From the NCBI RefSeq assembly GCF_030063185.1, contig NZ_JASISP010000006.1:1-64000 (forward strand): a stretch of DNA of 64,000 nt, in the 5' to 3' direction. Positions within the stretch are counted from its first letter, which is position 1. Each line of letters starts with the position of its first letter. The stretch is from Arthrobacter sp. H35-D1. Lineage in GTDB: Bacteria; Actinomycetota; Actinomycetes; Actinomycetales; Micrococcaceae. The position numbers and the translations under genes are program-made. Of the stretch, positions 18,106 to 28,016 are shown in pieces. Under the pieces are notes generated by a model, which was not told the DNA's origin, ran no database searches, and saw nothing but the letters and a program-made list of their open reading frames with translations.

Positions 18106-18942
18106 CTACTTGAGCTTGAACGAGTCTATCGTCACCTTGGTCTTGGGTGCACCGTCGGTGGCGTCGCCTTCGATCCCATCCTTGGCAATGGCGTCCACCA
18201 CGTCAAGGCCGCTGGTGACCTTTCCCAGGATGGTGTAGCCGCCGTCGTCCTGGGGAAGGGTGGTGTCCTTGAACGTAATGAAAAACTGGGTGCCGTTGCT
18301 GTCGATGGTATTGGCCCGGGCCACGGCGATGGTGCCGGCAGGGTAGTTGCCGTCGGCGGGTGTGTTCTCGACCGGGCCCCACTGGTAGTCCGGGTCGCCT
18401 TGGCCGTCGCCCTTGAGGGAACCGCATTGCAACACGCCGAAGTCGGGCGCGTCGGCCAAGCGGTGGCAGGTCTTGCCGGCCAAGAAGTCGCTGTCCGCGA
18501 GCGATTTGAACACGGCGGCGGCCTGCGGGGCTTTCGTGCCGTCAAGGGTGACACCCAGCGGCTTGCCATTGAGCGTCAGGGTTCCGGTGAACGTCTTGCC
18601 TGCGGCGGTTGCGGCGTCGGGAACTTCCGCGCTGTTGGTCAGCCCCTGGGTTGCGGAATCCGCGGCCGGGGTTTCCGCTGGTGCGCTCTGGGCCGGCTCG
18701 TCATCCTTGGGCACGAACAACGTCAGCGCCAGCACAATGGCAACGGCCAAAGCGGCGCCGATGGCGATGAAGGCAATGAGGTTGTCGCGCTTTCGACGCT
18801 GCACTTGGCCTTCATGCATTGCCTGGTTGGCCTCCATGCGTGCCACGCGCGCCTTTGCTTCGCGTCCTTCACGGTCGGACTTGTTGCTGGTGCCCAAGGG
18901 TGCCTCTCCTTCAAATTGAGCGGTATGTTCACCCGTCGCCAT
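18106..18942 (-). CDS. Membrane-anchored peptidyl-prolyl cis-trans isomerase (cyclophilin type)
   Basis: 278 aa. Basic cytoplasmic N-terminus (ARVARMEANQAMHEGQVQRRKR), one membrane helix at about 57-79, an acidic/Ala-Pro linker, then a cyclophilin domain to the C-terminus (GKTCHRLADAPDFGVLQCG, PAGTIAVARANTIDSNGTQFFITFKDT, YTILGKVTSGLDVVDAIAK). The active-site-like residues of the FxxFH type are reduced to TCHRL, as in many actinobacterial PpiA/PpiB proteins. It should help folding of secreted proteins outside the membrane. It is divergent from hisS, with overlapping TATAAA/TATAAG boxes around 18982-18990. The ATG at 18942 is preceded by GAATGAG. Confidence 0.9.
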   Translation of the reverse strand: MATGEHTAQFEGEAPLGTSNKSDREGREAKARVARMEANQAMHEGQVQRRKRDNLIAFIAIGAALAVAIVLALTLFVPKDDEPAQSAPAETPAADSATQGLTNSAEVPDAATAAGKTFTGTLTLNGKPLGVTLDGTKAPQAAAVFKSLADSDFLAGKTCHRLADAPDFGVLQCGSLKGDGQGDPDYQWGPVENTPADGNYPAGTIAVARANTIDSNGTQFFITFKDTTLPQDDGGYTILGKVTSGLDVVDAIAKDGIEGDATDGAPKTKVTIDSFKLK

Positions 18943-19132
18943 CTCATTCTGGCGGGGTGGGTTGGGGGTGGGCCGCCAAAGCTTATAAAATGGCAGCCGG
19001 TGCCAGTTTACCCATGGAACGTCCCCATAGCGGCGAGCATGACCAGGCAAGCCAGGCACCATGACGTTTACCCGCCCCGCCGCGCCCCTTGTCTTGAACG
19101 AGGTCCCGGCGCATGTTAGGAGAGCAACATCC

Positions 19133-20479
19133 ATGGCACGCAACGCCTCCTTGTCCGGATTCCCCGAGTTGCTTCCCGAAGAACGGTTGGTGGAACAACA
19201 TGTGCTGGACACACTGCGTCGCACCTTTGAACTTCACGGCTTCTCTTCCATTGAGACCCGTGCGGTGGAAACGGTGGGCCAGCTCCTGCGCAAGGGGGAG
19301 ATCGACAAGGAGGTGTACGCGCTTTCGCGCCTCCAGGACGACGACGGAAACACCGCCTCCGCAGCCAAGGGGGACCCCAACCAGCTGGCTCTTCACTTCG
19401 ACCTGACAGTGCCCTTTGCCCGCTACGTGGTGGAAAACGCCGGCTACCTGTCCTTCCCGTTCCGCCGGTACCAGATCCAGAAGGTGTGGCGCGGGGAACG
19501 CCCCCAGGAGGGCCGCTACCGCGAGTTCACCCAGGCGGACATCGACGTGGTGGCCGACGGCGTGCTGCCGTTCCGCTACGACGTGGAACTTGCGCTGGTG
19601 ATCGCCGAGGCGCTCTCCGCCCTGCCCCTTCCGGCCTTCAAGCTGCGCATCAACAACCGCAAGCTGGCCGAAGGCTTCTACCGCGGGATCGGTCTCACCG
19701 ACACGGCCGGGGTGCTGCGCAGCATCGACAAACTGGAGAAAATCGGAGCCGGCGCCGTCGCCGGCCTGCTGAAGTCCGAGCTGGACGCCAGCGACGAACA
19801 AGCCGAAAAGGCGCTGGCGCTGGCTTCCATCCGCACCGAGGACACGTCCTTCGTGGAGCAGGTGCGCGCCCTGGGCGTCACGGACGAGCTCATGGAGGAG
19901 GGCTTGAACGAGCTTGAACAGGTTATTGCCGCCGCAGTAAAAAGTGCACCCGGCTCCGTTGTGGCGGATCTCTCCATTGCCCGCGGTCTGGACTACTACA
20001 CGGGAACCGTCTACGAAACGGTGCTGGTGGGCCACGAACAGCTGGGCTCCATCTGCTCCGGCGGCCGCTATGACGCACTGGCGTCCAAGGGCAACCGCAA
20101 GTTCCCTGGGGTGGGCCTGTCCATCGGGGTCACCCGCCTGGTGGCACGCATTTTGAGCCAAGAATTCGCCAAGGCCTCCCGCAGCGTTCCCACCGCCGTC
20201 CTGGTGGCACTTGCCGATGAGGACAGCTGGAGCGAGGCCCAGGAGGTGGCCGGTGCACTGCGAGCCCGCGGCATCTCCACCGAGGTTGCGGCCAAGGCGG
20301 ACAAGTTCGGCAAGCAGATCAAATACGCCGACAAGCGCGGCATCCCCTACGTCTGGTTCACCGACGACGACGGCGCCCACCAGGTCAAGGACATCCGCTC
20401 CGGCGAGCAGGTGGCGGCAGATCCTGGTACGTGGATGCCGCCGGCCGAAGACCTCAAGCCCGCCATCGTCGTCGCCTAG
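19133..20479 (+). CDS. hisS: Histidine--tRNA ligase
   Basis: 448 aa. Class-II synthetase: motif 2 FRRYQIQKVWRGERPQEGRYREFTQ, the HisRS signature SIARGLDYYTGTVYETVL, motif 3 FPGVGLSIGVTRLVARIL, and a C-terminal anticodon-binding domain (TAVLVALADEDSW...). ATG 19133 is chosen: TTAGGAGAG lies 8 nt before, and the conserved GFPELLPEERLVEQ follows. The frame stays open further upstream but without similarity. It charges tRNA-His. No T-box is evident. Confidence 0.96.
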   Translation: MARNASLSGFPELLPEERLVEQHVLDTLRRTFELHGFSSIETRAVETVGQLLRKGEIDKEVYALSRLQDDDGNTASAAKGDPNQLALHFDLTVPFARYVVENAGYLSFPFRRYQIQKVWRGERPQEGRYREFTQADIDVVADGVLPFRYDVELALVIAEALSALPLPAFKLRINNRKLAEGFYRGIGLTDTAGVLRSIDKLEKIGAGAVAGLLKSELDASDEQAEKALALASIRTEDTSFVEQVRALGVTDELMEEGLNELEQVIAAAVKSAPGSVVADLSIARGLDYYTGTVYETVLVGHEQLGSICSGGRYDALASKGNRKFPGVGLSIGVTRLVARILSQEFAKASRSVPTAVLVALADEDSWSEAQEVAGALRARGISTEVAAKADKFGKQIKYADKRGIPYVWFTDDDGAHQVKDIRSGEQVAADPGTWMPPAEDLKPAIVVA

Positions 20480-20588
20480 ACCTGGATCTGCCTGATTCAG
20501 CAGCGCCTTGATTCACCGGTAAACTTCTCAACAACTGACCTTTTCGGCCCCGGAACGCGGGCCGTACACCACCATTGAAAGGAATGCT

Positions 20589-22388
20589 GTGCTGCGCACA
20601 CATGACTTGGGCTCCCTGCGGGCTGAACATATTGGCCAAACCGTCACCCTCTCGGGGTGGGTTGCCCGCCGACGGGATCACGGCGGCGTTGCGTTCCTTG
20701 ATCTGCGCGACGCCTCGGGCGTGGCACAGATCGTGGTGCGTGAAGAGGAAGTCTTCCACTCCCTGCGCAACGAGTTCGTGCTGCAGATCACCGGCACCGT
20801 CTCACGACGCCCCGAAGGCAACGAAAACCCTGGCCTCGCCACCGGTGAGATCGAAGTGATGGCCGATGACGTCGTCGTGCTTAACGAAGCTGCACCGCTG
20901 CCCTTCCAGATTGACGACCACGTGGAAGTTGGCGAGGAAGCCCGCCTGAAGCACCGCTACCTCGACCTGCGCCGCCCCGGCATGCAGCGGAACCTGCGCC
21001 TGCGCTCGGAGGCGAACCGCGTGGCCCGCGAGCTGCTGCACGAGCAGGGCTACATTGAAATTGAGACGCCGACGCTCACGCGTTCCACCCCCGAGGGTGC
21101 CCGCGACTTCGTGGTACCGGCACGCCTGGCCCCCGGCTCTTGGTACGCGCTGCCGCAGTCCCCGCAGCTGTTCAAGCAGCTGTTGCAGGTGGGTGGCTTT
21201 GAGAAGTACTACCAGATTGCCCGCTGCTACCGCGATGAAGACTTCCGTGCCGACCGGCAGCCCGAGTTCACGCAGTTGGACATCGAGGCGTCGTTCGTTG
21301 ATCAGGACGACATCATCGCCCTGGGCGAGAAGGTTGTTTCAGCGCTGTGGAAGCTGATCGACGTTGAGATTCCGCTGCCGATCCAGCGCATGACCTACCG
21401 CGACGCCATGGCCCGCTACGGTTCGGACAAGCCCGATCTGCGCTTCGGTCTGGAGCTGACGGATTTGACCGAGTTCTTCAAGGACACCGAATTTGGCGTG
21501 TTCAAGGCACCCTATGTAGGCGCAGTCGTCATGCCGGGAGGTGCTTCGCAGCCCCGCCGCCAGCTCGATGCGTGGCAGGAATGGGCCAAGCAGCGCGGCG
21601 CCAAGGGCCTGGCCTATGTCCTGTTCAAGGAAGCGGGCGAGCTGACGGGGCCGGTGGCCAAGAACCTGACCGACACCGAGCGTGCCGGCCTGGCCGACGC
21701 GGTGGGCGCCAAGCCCGGGGACTGCATCTTCTTCGCAGCCGGGGAAGTTTCCCCCTCCCGCGCGCTCCTGGGCGCCGCCCGTGTGGAGATCGGCCACCGC
21801 ACGGGCCTGATCAACCCGAGCGACTGGGCCTTTGTGTGGATTGTCGACGCTCCCATGTTCGAGCCCGCGTCCGACGCCGTTGCGTCCGGCGACGTGGCCG
21901 TTGGTGCAGGCAAGTGGACGGCCGTGCACCACGCGTTCACCTCGCCCAAGCCCGAGTTCATGGACACCTTCGACACCGACCCGGAATCCGCCCTTTCATA
22001 CGCCTACGACATTGTTTGCAACGGCAACGAGATCGGCGGTGGCTCGATCCGTATCCACCAGCGCGATGTCCAGGAGCGTGTCTTTGAGCTCATGGGCCTG
22101 GACAAGGAAGCTGCGGAGACCAAGTTTGGGTTCCTGCTCGAGGGTTTCAAGTTCGGCGCCCCTCCGCATGGCGGAATCGCCATTGGCTGGGACCGTGCCG
22201 TGTCCTTGTTGGCCGGAGTGGATTCCATCCGCGACGTCATCGCGTTCCCGAAGTCCGGCGGCGGTTACGACCCGCTGACTCAGGCGCCGGCTCCCATCAC
22301 GGCCCAGCAGCGCAAGGAAGCCGGCGTTGACTTCAAGCCCGAAACCAAGCCCAAGCCTGACGCCAAGCCCGAGGCTGGCGACAAGTAG
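20589..22388 (+). CDS. aspS: Aspartate--tRNA ligase
   Basis: 599 aa. N-terminal OB-fold ([32 protein letters not shown]), catalytic class-II domain with motif 1 around [59 protein letters not shown] (motif 2, given as known family region), the bacterial GAD insertion, and motif 3 [18 protein letters not shown]. The Lys/Pro-rich C-terminal tail ([17 protein letters not shown]) is low complexity. GTG 20589 is preceded by AAAGGAA. As asparaginyl-tRNA synthetase is often absent in this group, the enzyme may be non-discriminating; the window cannot decide. Confidence 0.96.
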   Translation: MLRTHDLGSLRAEHIGQTVTLSGWVARRRDHGGVAFLDLRDASGVAQIVVREEEVFHSLRNEFVLQITGTVSRRPEGNENPGLATGEIEVMADDVVVLNEAAPLPFQIDDHVEVGEEARLKHRYLDLRRPGMQRNLRLRSEANRVARELLHEQGYIEIETPTLTRSTPEGARDFVVPARLAPGSWYALPQSPQLFKQLLQVGGFEKYYQIARCYRDEDFRADRQPEFTQLDIEASFVDQDDIIALGEKVVSALWKLIDVEIPLPIQRMTYRDAMARYGSDKPDLRFGLELTDLTEFFKDTEFGVFKAPYVGAVVMPGGASQPRRQLDAWQEWAKQRGAKGLAYVLFKEAGELTGPVAKNLTDTERAGLADAVGAKPGDCIFFAAGEVSPSRALLGAARVEIGHRTGLINPSDWAFVWIVDAPMFEPASDAVASGDVAVGAGKWTAVHHAFTSPKPEFMDTFDTDPESALSYAYDIVCNGNEIGGGSIRIHQRDVQERVFELMGLDKEAAETKFGFLLEGFKFGAPPHGGIAIGWDRAVSLLAGVDSIRDVIAFPKSGGGYDPLTQAPAPITAQQRKEAGVDFKPETKPKPDAKPEAGDK

Positions 22389-22446
22389 CAGCCTCCTGCA
22401 CTTGGCAGCCGCTGCCGGACGTAGTTCCGGGAGCGCAAAAGCGTGA

Positions 22447-22490
22447 AATGCCGGTCTTCCCGTGATGGGGAGGCCGGCATTCTGCTTTTG
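22447..22490 (+). terminator. Intrinsic terminator after aspS
   Basis: AATGCCGGtCTTCCC pairs with GGGGAGgCCGGCATT (15-bp arms with one mismatch, 5-nt loop), followed by CTGCTTTT. Confidence 0.85.
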
Positions 22491-22537
22491 CACAGGTTGC
22501 GGGGCTCCCGGGCGCAAAAGTGGCCCGTCCCTGCAGC

Positions 22538-22743
22538 GAAACCGCGTCCGCCCCGCATGCCCGCGGCTGCCGCGTTCCTACTCGTGGGTCAAAACCGCGT
22601 CCGCCCCGCATGCCCGCGGATGAGCCGCCAAACAGCGGTTGGGCATCAGCGGTTTCGCGGTCCATGCGCGTGCATGCGGCCACGGCGCGGTCTCGGTGTG
22701 CGCGGCGGGGGCGGATATGCGGCCACGGCGCGGTCTCGGTGTG
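22538..22743. repeat. Palindromic intergenic repeat cluster, locus A
   Basis: Two direct copies beginning AAACCGCGTCCGCCCCGCAT (22539-22566 and 22592-22619) are followed by two copies in the opposite sense, ATGCGGCCACGGCGCGGTCT... (22674-22700 and 22717-22743). The two sets are roughly reverse complements, so the cluster can fold on itself. Related modules occur at 23680-23831 and 38133-38232. It separates convergent aspS and GNAT genes. Confidence 0.8.
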
Positions 22744-23616
22744 TCAAGCGTCGGGTTCCCGACGATAGTGGTAGCGTCCGGACTCAGAAAATCCGGAAGA
22801 ACTGTAGAGTCCTTGCGCCGCAGCGTTGGCGGCTGCGACCAAAAGCCACGCGTGGCTGGCTCCGTGGTCGAAGGCACAGGCCATGAGGCGCTGGACGATG
22901 GCAGATGCAATGCCTTGGCGCCGGTGGTCCGGGTGCACAGCCATGCAGTAGATCCCGCCCCAGTCGCCGCTCAGACTCATCCGGCCCGTTCCCACCACTG
23001 CGCCAGTGTGGTCCACGGCTGAGACAAACACGGACGGCACACTTTGCACCAGTTCGCTGGCGATGGTCCGCCCCGCGGGGCTGGCCGTGCCTTCGATGGC
23101 GCACCAGAGGGCCAGCCATTGCGGCGTCGGAGCATCAGCGACTTCAAGGGTGATCTTCTCCGCCTGAGACCCAAGCTCCGGGCCAACTAAGCCGGTATTG
23201 CGAGGAGTGTGAGTGTTGTGAGCGCTGGCGGCTGGGGTGCTCGATGTCATGATGAGCGTCTCGGACTGGCAGGAGTACCCCTGTCCAGCCAGAAACCGGT
23301 CAAGCTCGATATTTTCCGGGCGGTGGGTCACTTGGAACAGCACTGGCTGGTGCCGTTCGGCGTACCATTTTTCGGTTTGCCGCAGGATCAGCTCGAATCG
23401 GTGATCTTGTGGCTGGGCTCTTTCCGTAGGCCGGAACTCCTGCGCCGAGGAGCCCCGGATTGCTTGCGCCCACACGGAGTTGGCCCGCCGTGTCACGGAG
23501 CCGGACGCGCGCAGCACCCAGCCATCCAACTCGACAACGTCGAGAGACGGCCAAACGGCATTCATGAGTGGTTCCAGAACGTCCAAGATTGCCGGATTGG
23601 TTGCTGTGTGGGTCAT
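22744..23616 (-). CDS. GNAT family N-acetyltransferase
   Basis: 290 aa, two-domain GNAT. The C-terminal domain has the acetyl-CoA loop YCMAVHPDHRRQGIASAIVQRLM (RRQGIA at about residue 238) followed by HAWLLVAAANAAAQGLYSSSGF, the usual final elements. The N-terminal half (WPSLDVVELDGWVLRASGSVTRRANSVWA) is typical of actinobacterial proteins annotated as GNATs of unknown substrate. The stop codon lies inside the edge of repeat cluster A, so the gene end borders the repeat. Start ATG 23616. Confidence 0.88.
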   Translation of the reverse strand: MTHTATNPAILDVLEPLMNAVWPSLDVVELDGWVLRASGSVTRRANSVWAQAIRGSSAQEFRPTERAQPQDHRFELILRQTEKWYAERHQPVLFQVTHRPENIELDRFLAGQGYSCQSETLIMTSSTPAASAHNTHTPRNTGLVGPELGSQAEKITLEVADAPTPQWLALWCAIEGTASPAGRTIASELVQSVPSVFVSAVDHTGAVVGTGRMSLSGDWGGIYCMAVHPDHRRQGIASAIVQRLMACAFDHGASHAWLLVAAANAAAQGLYSSSGFSESGRYHYRREPDA

Positions 23617-23679
23617 CGAACGATCCTAGCGGCGCTGGAAGCATGTTCTGTTACCGCAGCTGCGTTTTCCCGCCCTAGC

Positions 23680-23831
23680 GCGAAACCGACCCTGTCCCGC
23701 ATGCCCGCGTCTGGCCCGCGAGCCAGTAGCTGCGCAACAGCGTGTTCGCGGACCAGACGCGGGCATGCGGCCACAACGCGGTCTCGAAATGCGGGCCAGA
23801 CGCGGGCATGCAGCTGCGGCGCGGTTTCGGA
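23680..23831. repeat. Palindromic intergenic repeat cluster, locus B
   Basis: A direct module (CGAAACCGACCCTGTCCCGC then ATGCCCGCGTCTGG) is followed by two opposite modules (CCAGACGCGGGCATGCGGCC then ACAACGCGGTCTCG; CCAGACGCGGGCATGCAGCT then GCGGCGCGGTTTCGG). It belongs to the same family as locus A. It lies between the GNAT promoter side and the end of the VLRF1-like gene; nothing else is seen in 23617-23900. Confidence 0.75.
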
Positions 23832-23900
23832 GCGAGTTGCCAAGGGTCCGGCACATGAATGGACCCCCCGTCCACAACGGTGCTCGCCCGGCACGGGATA

Positions 23901-24506
23901 TCAGCCGCTGGTGTCGGAAATCCTGATACGAATGGCGCAAAAATCGGCGGCAGCCTTGTGTAGCACGGCTGACGTGGGGTCGGCCACGGGCAGGGCAGCC
24001 AAACGTGGTCGTTTCGCGACGGCCCGCAGCGCCGGCGCGGCAAGGACGGCCTCCACCAGCGGCTTGTCCCCGCCGGTGGCAAGGTATTCAAAACTTTGGC
24101 CTGACAGGATCCGTGCCGCCTCCTGCGCAGCGCGCCCGGCAACCGCAACGCCTGGGTCGCCGCCACGGGAGCGGGCAGAGGTGGTGCCCGCCTTGTGCGC
24201 CAGCAAGGATCCGCCGGCCGCAACTCCCACGGCATAGCCTCCGCGGCGCACGAGCACGAGAGCCATCCGGCGTTCCTGGGATGCCAAGGAGACCAGGCGC
24301 TCCACCAAATCCGTTCCGCGGCCGGGCCGGCCGTCGTCGGGCCACGGCGGGCTCAGGAGGGCCGAAGAGCCGTCGCGCATAGTCAACAAAAGGCCTCCGT
24401 CGGTGTCTGCGGTGGCGGCCAAACCGTCATGAGCGTCGGCAAAACGTGCAATCCAGCCGTGCAACCGATCCGGGGTGAGAAGAGTGGTACGAGTTGAGTG
24501 CGTCAC
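23901..24506 (-). CDS. acVLRF1-like (Vms1-type release factor fold) protein
   Basis: 201 aa. The order RLHGWIARFADAHDG, LLSPPWPDDGRPGRG, MALVLVRRGGYAVGVAAGGSLLAHKAGT, YLATGGDKPLVEAVLAAPALR and a C-terminal ending with RIRISDTSG follows the pattern I know from actinobacterial acVLRF1 proteins, relatives of the Vms1/ANKZF1 peptidyl-tRNA hydrolases. The usual loop after the central strand (GGxSQQR, with the key Gln) is absent; here the corresponding stretch is RGGDPGVAVAGRAAQEAAR. Activity may therefore be lost or altered. It is divergent from rarA. The family call is by memory of motif order. Confidence 0.6.
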   Translation of the reverse strand: MTHSTRTTLLTPDRLHGWIARFADAHDGLAATADTDGGLLLTMRDGSSALLSPPWPDDGRPGRGTDLVERLVSLASQERRMALVLVRRGGYAVGVAAGGSLLAHKAGTTSARSRGGDPGVAVAGRAAQEAARILSGQSFEYLATGGDKPLVEAVLAAPALRAVAKRPRLAALPVADPTSAVLHKAAADFCAIRIRISDTSG

Positions 24507-24649
24507 GCTGCAAGACTATCCGCCGCAGCCAGCTCGAACGGCCCCGCCGCCTCAGCCGCCGGCACCACTGGCGGCATGTGCCGCGTGCCGTCAACACCTG
24601 CAGCACCCGACTAGCAGCGCCGCGGTGCAGCGGTGTCGGAGGGTGGGGA

Positions 24650-24664
24650 TAGCCTAGAGGGGTG
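24650..24664 (+). promoter_or_regulatory. -10 box placed for a leaderless rarA mRNA
   Basis: TAGCCT at 24650-24655, then 6 nt, then the GTG start of rarA. The AGAGGG between them is too close to act as a ribosome site. It is the same spacing as at pdxT and metK. Confidence 0.45.
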
Positions 24665-26176
24665 AGCGACCTTTTTAGCAGCGTCTTTGACAATGACGAC
24701 GACGCGGACGACGACGGCAGCATAGCCTTTGATAGTGACCAGGGCCAACAGTCCTCGCGTCCGCGCAGCCCCTTGGCCGTGCGCATGCGCCCACGCACGG
24801 TGGACGAGGTGGTGGGCCAGCAGCACCTGCTGGGTGCGGGATCGCCGCTGCAAATGCTGGCGGCCGGTGGCAGCGCCGGGGGAGCGGCCGGGCCCGCCTC
24901 CGTAATGCTCTGGGGCCCTCCGGGGACCGGGAAAACCACCCTCGCCCATGTGATTGCCCGCGGGCCGGGACGGAAGTTCGTGGAACTTTCCGCCATCACC
25001 GCCGGGGTCAAAGACGTGCGGCGGGTCATGGACCAGGCCCTCACCGACAGGGACCTGCACGGGCGCACCACCATCTTGTTCCTCGATGAAATCCACCGTT
25101 TCAACAAGGCGCAACAGGACGCGCTGCTGCCAGGTGTGGAAAACCGCTGGGTGGTGTTGATTGCCGCGACCACCGAGAATCCCTCGTTTTCCGTGGTGGC
25201 ACCCCTGCTTTCCCGCTCGATCCTGCTGACGCTCAAACCGCTGACCAATTTGGATATCCAGGGCCTGTTGGAGCGTGCCGTCACCGACCAGCGCGGCCTT
25301 GACGGGCTGGTCACCGTCACCGACGAGGCCATGGACCATCTTGTTCGGCTCGCGGCCGGAGATGCCCGCCGCGGACTGACCACCCTCGAAGCCGCTGCCG
25401 GGGTTGCGCTGTCGGACGGCGGCCAGGCGGTCGGCGGTCAAGCGGGCCCTGGACCAGGGGAACCGGACATGGACGACGGCGATCGCGCAGCGGCCGTGGT
25501 TGACCTCGCTATTGCCGAGCGTGCCATTGACGCTGCCGCGGTGCGCTACGACAAGGCCGGAGACCAGCACTACGACATCATCAGCGCTTTCATCAAGTCG
25601 GTGCGCGGCTCCGACGTCGACGCGGCACTGCACTACCTTGCCCGCATGCTCGAGGCAGGGGAGGACCCACGCTTCATCAGCCGAAGGATCATGATTTCCG
25701 CCTCGGAGGATGTGGGCATGGCCGACCCCACGGCCTTGCAAACGGCTGTGGCGGCCGCTCAGGCAGTGGCGCTCATCGGCATGCCCGAGGCGCGGATCAT
25801 CCTCGCCCAGGCGGTGGTCCATGTGGCCACGGCACCGAAGTCCAACGCCTCCTACAACGGCATCAATGCCGCCGTTGCCGATGTCAGGGCCGGACTGGGG
25901 TCCACGGTCCCGCCGCCCCTGCGTGACGCACACTACGCCGGTTCAGCCGGATTGGGCCACGGCAAGGGTTACATCTATTCGCACGATTCCCCGCATTCGA
26001 TCGCCACCCAGCAATACCCGCCTGACGACCTGGTGGGCCGCAACTACTACGCCCCCACCGCCAACGGATTCGAACGCGACCTTGGTACGCGGGTGGACAG
26101 ATTGCGTAGTCTGGTCCGCGGCAGCGGAGACGGCCCACCAGCCAATGCCACGGCAGCCAAGCCCAAAGGGAAATAG
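24662..26176 (+). CDS. rarA: Replication-associated recombination protein A (RarA/MgsA)
   Basis: 504 aa. AAA+ ATPase related to clamp loaders: [21 protein letters not shown], Walker [14 protein letters not shown] (about residue 84-96), Walker [19 protein letters not shown], sensor 1 AATTENPSF, arginine finger SRS, and the C-terminal tetramerisation part ([26 protein letters not shown]). It acts at stalled replication forks. The acidic N-terminus ([10 protein letters not shown]) is an addition common in this group. The Gly/Pro-rich stretch near residue 260 ([14 protein letters not shown]) is an insertion between the AAA+ lid and the C-terminal domain. Confidence 0.95.
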   Translation: MSDLFSSVFDNDDDADDDGSIAFDSDQGQQSSRPRSPLAVRMRPRTVDEVVGQQHLLGAGSPLQMLAAGGSAGGAAGPASVMLWGPPGTGKTTLAHVIARGPGRKFVELSAITAGVKDVRRVMDQALTDRDLHGRTTILFLDEIHRFNKAQQDALLPGVENRWVVLIAATTENPSFSVVAPLLSRSILLTLKPLTNLDIQGLLERAVTDQRGLDGLVTVTDEAMDHLVRLAAGDARRGLTTLEAAAGVALSDGGQAVGGQAGPGPGEPDMDDGDRAAAVVDLAIAERAIDAAAVRYDKAGDQHYDIISAFIKSVRGSDVDAALHYLARMLEAGEDPRFISRRIMISASEDVGMADPTALQTAVAAAQAVALIGMPEARIILAQAVVHVATAPKSNASYNGINAAVADVRAGLGSTVPPPLRDAHYAGSAGLGHGKGYIYSHDSPHSIATQQYPPDDLVGRNYYAPTANGFERDLGTRVDRLRSLVRGSGDGPPANATAAKPKGK

Positions 26177-26438
26177 CTTCCCCCCGGTTGCGTGGCCCCA
26201 ACTGTCATTCTGCGGACGTGGACAAATAGTTTCGGGCACGCATGTGGTGGTACAGTTGATGCCGCACTGGCAAGCCTTGGCTCCATGCGCAATATAAAGC
26301 TCAAACGACGCGTATTTCCGCGCCCTCTGACCATCTTTTTGTTCATGCCCAGGTGCTGTAGCGACGGGTGGCAATAGCCCCAACTCTCCACAATGGAGGC
26401 CAGGACACATACATGTTGCACATATTGGAAGGACACAA

Positions 26439-27065
26439 GTGGCTAACAACACACGTGCCCGCCGGCAGGCCCGCCTTTCGCGGTCCCTCGGCATTGCCCT
26501 GACTCCCAAGGCCGCCAAGTACCTGGAGCGCCGCCCGTACGGCCCCGGTGAGCATGGACGCGCCCGCAAGAAGCAGGACAGCGACTACGCAGTACGCTTG
26601 CGCGAAAAGCAGCGTTTGCGCGCCCAGTACGGCATCCGCGAAGCACAGATGACCCGTGCCTTCGAAGAAGCCAAGCACACCAAGGGCATGACCGGTGAAA
26701 ACCTGGTTGAGATCCTTGAAAGCCGTTTGGACGCCCTGGTTCTGCGTGCAGGCTTCGCCCGCACCACCGCCCAGGCACGCCAGCTGGTTGTGCACCGCCA
26801 CATCATGGTTGACGGCGCCCGCGTGGACCGCCCGTCCTTCCGCGTTGCCGAGGGTCAGCTGATCCACGTGCACACGCGCAGCCAGACCATGGTTCCGTTG
26901 CAGCTTGCAGCAGCCGGCGCCCACCGCGACGTGCTCCCCGCCGTCCCGGCCTACTTGGATGTGAAGCTGGAGAGCCTGCAGGCCCGCCTGGTTCGCAGGC
27001 CCAAGCGCTCCGAGGTCCCCGTGACCTGTGAAGAGCAGCTGGTTGTTGAATTCTACTCACGCTAA
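26439..27065 (+). CDS. rpsD: 30S ribosomal protein S4
   Basis: 208 aa. Starts MANNTRARRQARLSRSLG and has the S4 RNA-binding domain (LESRLDALVLRAGFARTTAQARQLVVHRHIMVDG). The N-terminal zinc-type cysteine cluster of other S4 proteins is absent (cysteine-free form). S4 nucleates 30S assembly. The GTG at 26439 is preceded by GGAAGGA. As in other Micrococcaceae it stands apart from the alpha operon. The 262-nt region before it (26177-26438) has no gene and may hold the promoter and a 5' leader; a GGTGCTGTAGCGACGGGTGGC segment at about 26350-26372 could fold, but I cannot show S4 binding. Confidence 0.97.
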   Translation: MANNTRARRQARLSRSLGIALTPKAAKYLERRPYGPGEHGRARKKQDSDYAVRLREKQRLRAQYGIREAQMTRAFEEAKHTKGMTGENLVEILESRLDALVLRAGFARTTAQARQLVVHRHIMVDGARVDRPSFRVAEGQLIHVHTRSQTMVPLQLAAAGAHRDVLPAVPAYLDVKLESLQARLVRRPKRSEVPVTCEEQLVVEFYSR

Positions 27066-27114
27066 ACATCCTTAGCGTGAAGTAGGGCTCGAACCACTCG
27101 CAGCCTGACAACAC

Positions 27115-27148
27115 AAAACAGCCCGTGGCCTCCGCTGCGGGCTGTTTT
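27115..27148 (+). terminator. Intrinsic terminator after rpsD
   Basis: AAAACAGCCCG pairs with CGGGCTGTTTT around a 12-nt loop, ending in a short T-run. The A-rich start makes it work in both directions. Confidence 0.9.
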
Positions 27149-27318
27149 GCAGTCAAAACACCCCAAACCCGGCCAGAACCAGCCAAGGCCGGCGGCTTTT
27201 TGGACTAAGGTGTTTTGGGAAGCAGTCCGTGCCGGCAGGACGCGGCTCAACGAGCCCGCCCGGCAGAGCACGACAAGCCCAAGAAGCCCAACAAGCAAGG
27301 AATAGAGGCGGCACGCAC

Positions 27319-27693
27319 ATGAGTGGTGGCGACATTGCAGGATTGATAGCGGCAGGGGTCTTTGCCGTCTTGGTGGCCTTGCTGGCCGTGCCCATTTTCA
27401 AACTCGGCAAGGTTTTCGATGAAATCCGGGTCACCATCAGGCAGGTCGGCGACGGCACGACCCCGCTGATCGATGAAGTTACAGCCACGGTGGCCACCAC
27501 CAACACCCAGCTGGGCAAGGTGGACGGCATTTCCAACAATGTCTCCGATGCCACCGCCAATATTTCAGCGCTCTCCGCGTTGGTGGCCGCCACCATCGGT
27601 TCACCGTTGATCAAGGTTGCAGCGTTTAGCTACGGTGTCCGCCAAGCAGTGGCCAGCCGCAGCAAGCCCTCTCGCGGACGACGCAGCCGCTAA
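27319..27693 (+). CDS. DUF948 domain-containing membrane protein
   Basis: 124 aa. One membrane helix at about 5-27 (GLIAAGVFAVLVALLAVPIFKLG), followed by an amphipathic stretch with the DUF948 pattern (VFDEIRVTIRQVGDGTTPLIDEV...TNTQLGKVDGISNNVSDATANISAL) and a basic tail (SKPSRGRRSR). The function is unknown. ATG 27319 fits the helix at the N-terminus. It is placed between rpsD and alaS together with the next small gene, an arrangement seen in related genomes. Confidence 0.85.
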   Translation: MSGGDIAGLIAAGVFAVLVALLAVPIFKLGKVFDEIRVTIRQVGDGTTPLIDEVTATVATTNTQLGKVDGISNNVSDATANISALSALVAATIGSPLIKVAAFSYGVRQAVASRSKPSRGRRSR

Positions 27694-27729
27694 AGCACGC
27701 CACCCAAGGACCCCCAGGACAAGGTACCC

Positions 27730-27963
27730 ATGAAAAAGATCTTTTGGCTCGGCGTTGGCATCACCATCGGCGTCGTGGCTGCCCGCAAGATTGCCGCCGC
27801 AAAAGGTGCGATAGGCCCCGAAGGACTCAACCGTGCCGTGGGGCGCGCCAGTGATGCCGTCCACGACTTTGCCTCCGCGCTGCGTGAAAACATGGATGAG
27901 CGTGAAAACGACCTGCGCGTGGCACTGGGCATCGACCAGGCACCCGACTTGGCACGCCACTAA
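27730..27963 (+). CDS. Small conserved membrane-anchored protein
   Basis: 77 aa. A short hydrophobic N-terminus (KKIFWLGVGITIGVVAARK) followed by a charged helical region (AVGRASDAVHDFASALRENMDERENDLRVALG). It is not recognised beyond similarity in layout to small actinobacterial proteins next to DUF948 and alaS. The ATG follows GGACAAGGTACCC. Function unknown. Confidence 0.75.
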   Translation: MKKIFWLGVGITIGVVAARKIAAAKGAIGPEGLNRAVGRASDAVHDFASALRENMDERENDLRVALGIDQAPDLARH

Positions 27964-28016
27964 AGCAAATTCAAGTATTTTTGCCCGCTAGAACAATTGA
28001 AGGAGCCACCAGGCTA

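Larger units (their letters stand above)
22389..22743. other. Repeat-filled intergenic region after aspS
   Basis: No gene is seen. It holds the aspS terminator (22447-22490) and then a 200-nt palindromic repeat cluster (22538-22743), both listed separately. Open frames here read through repeats and are not credible. Confidence 0.8.
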
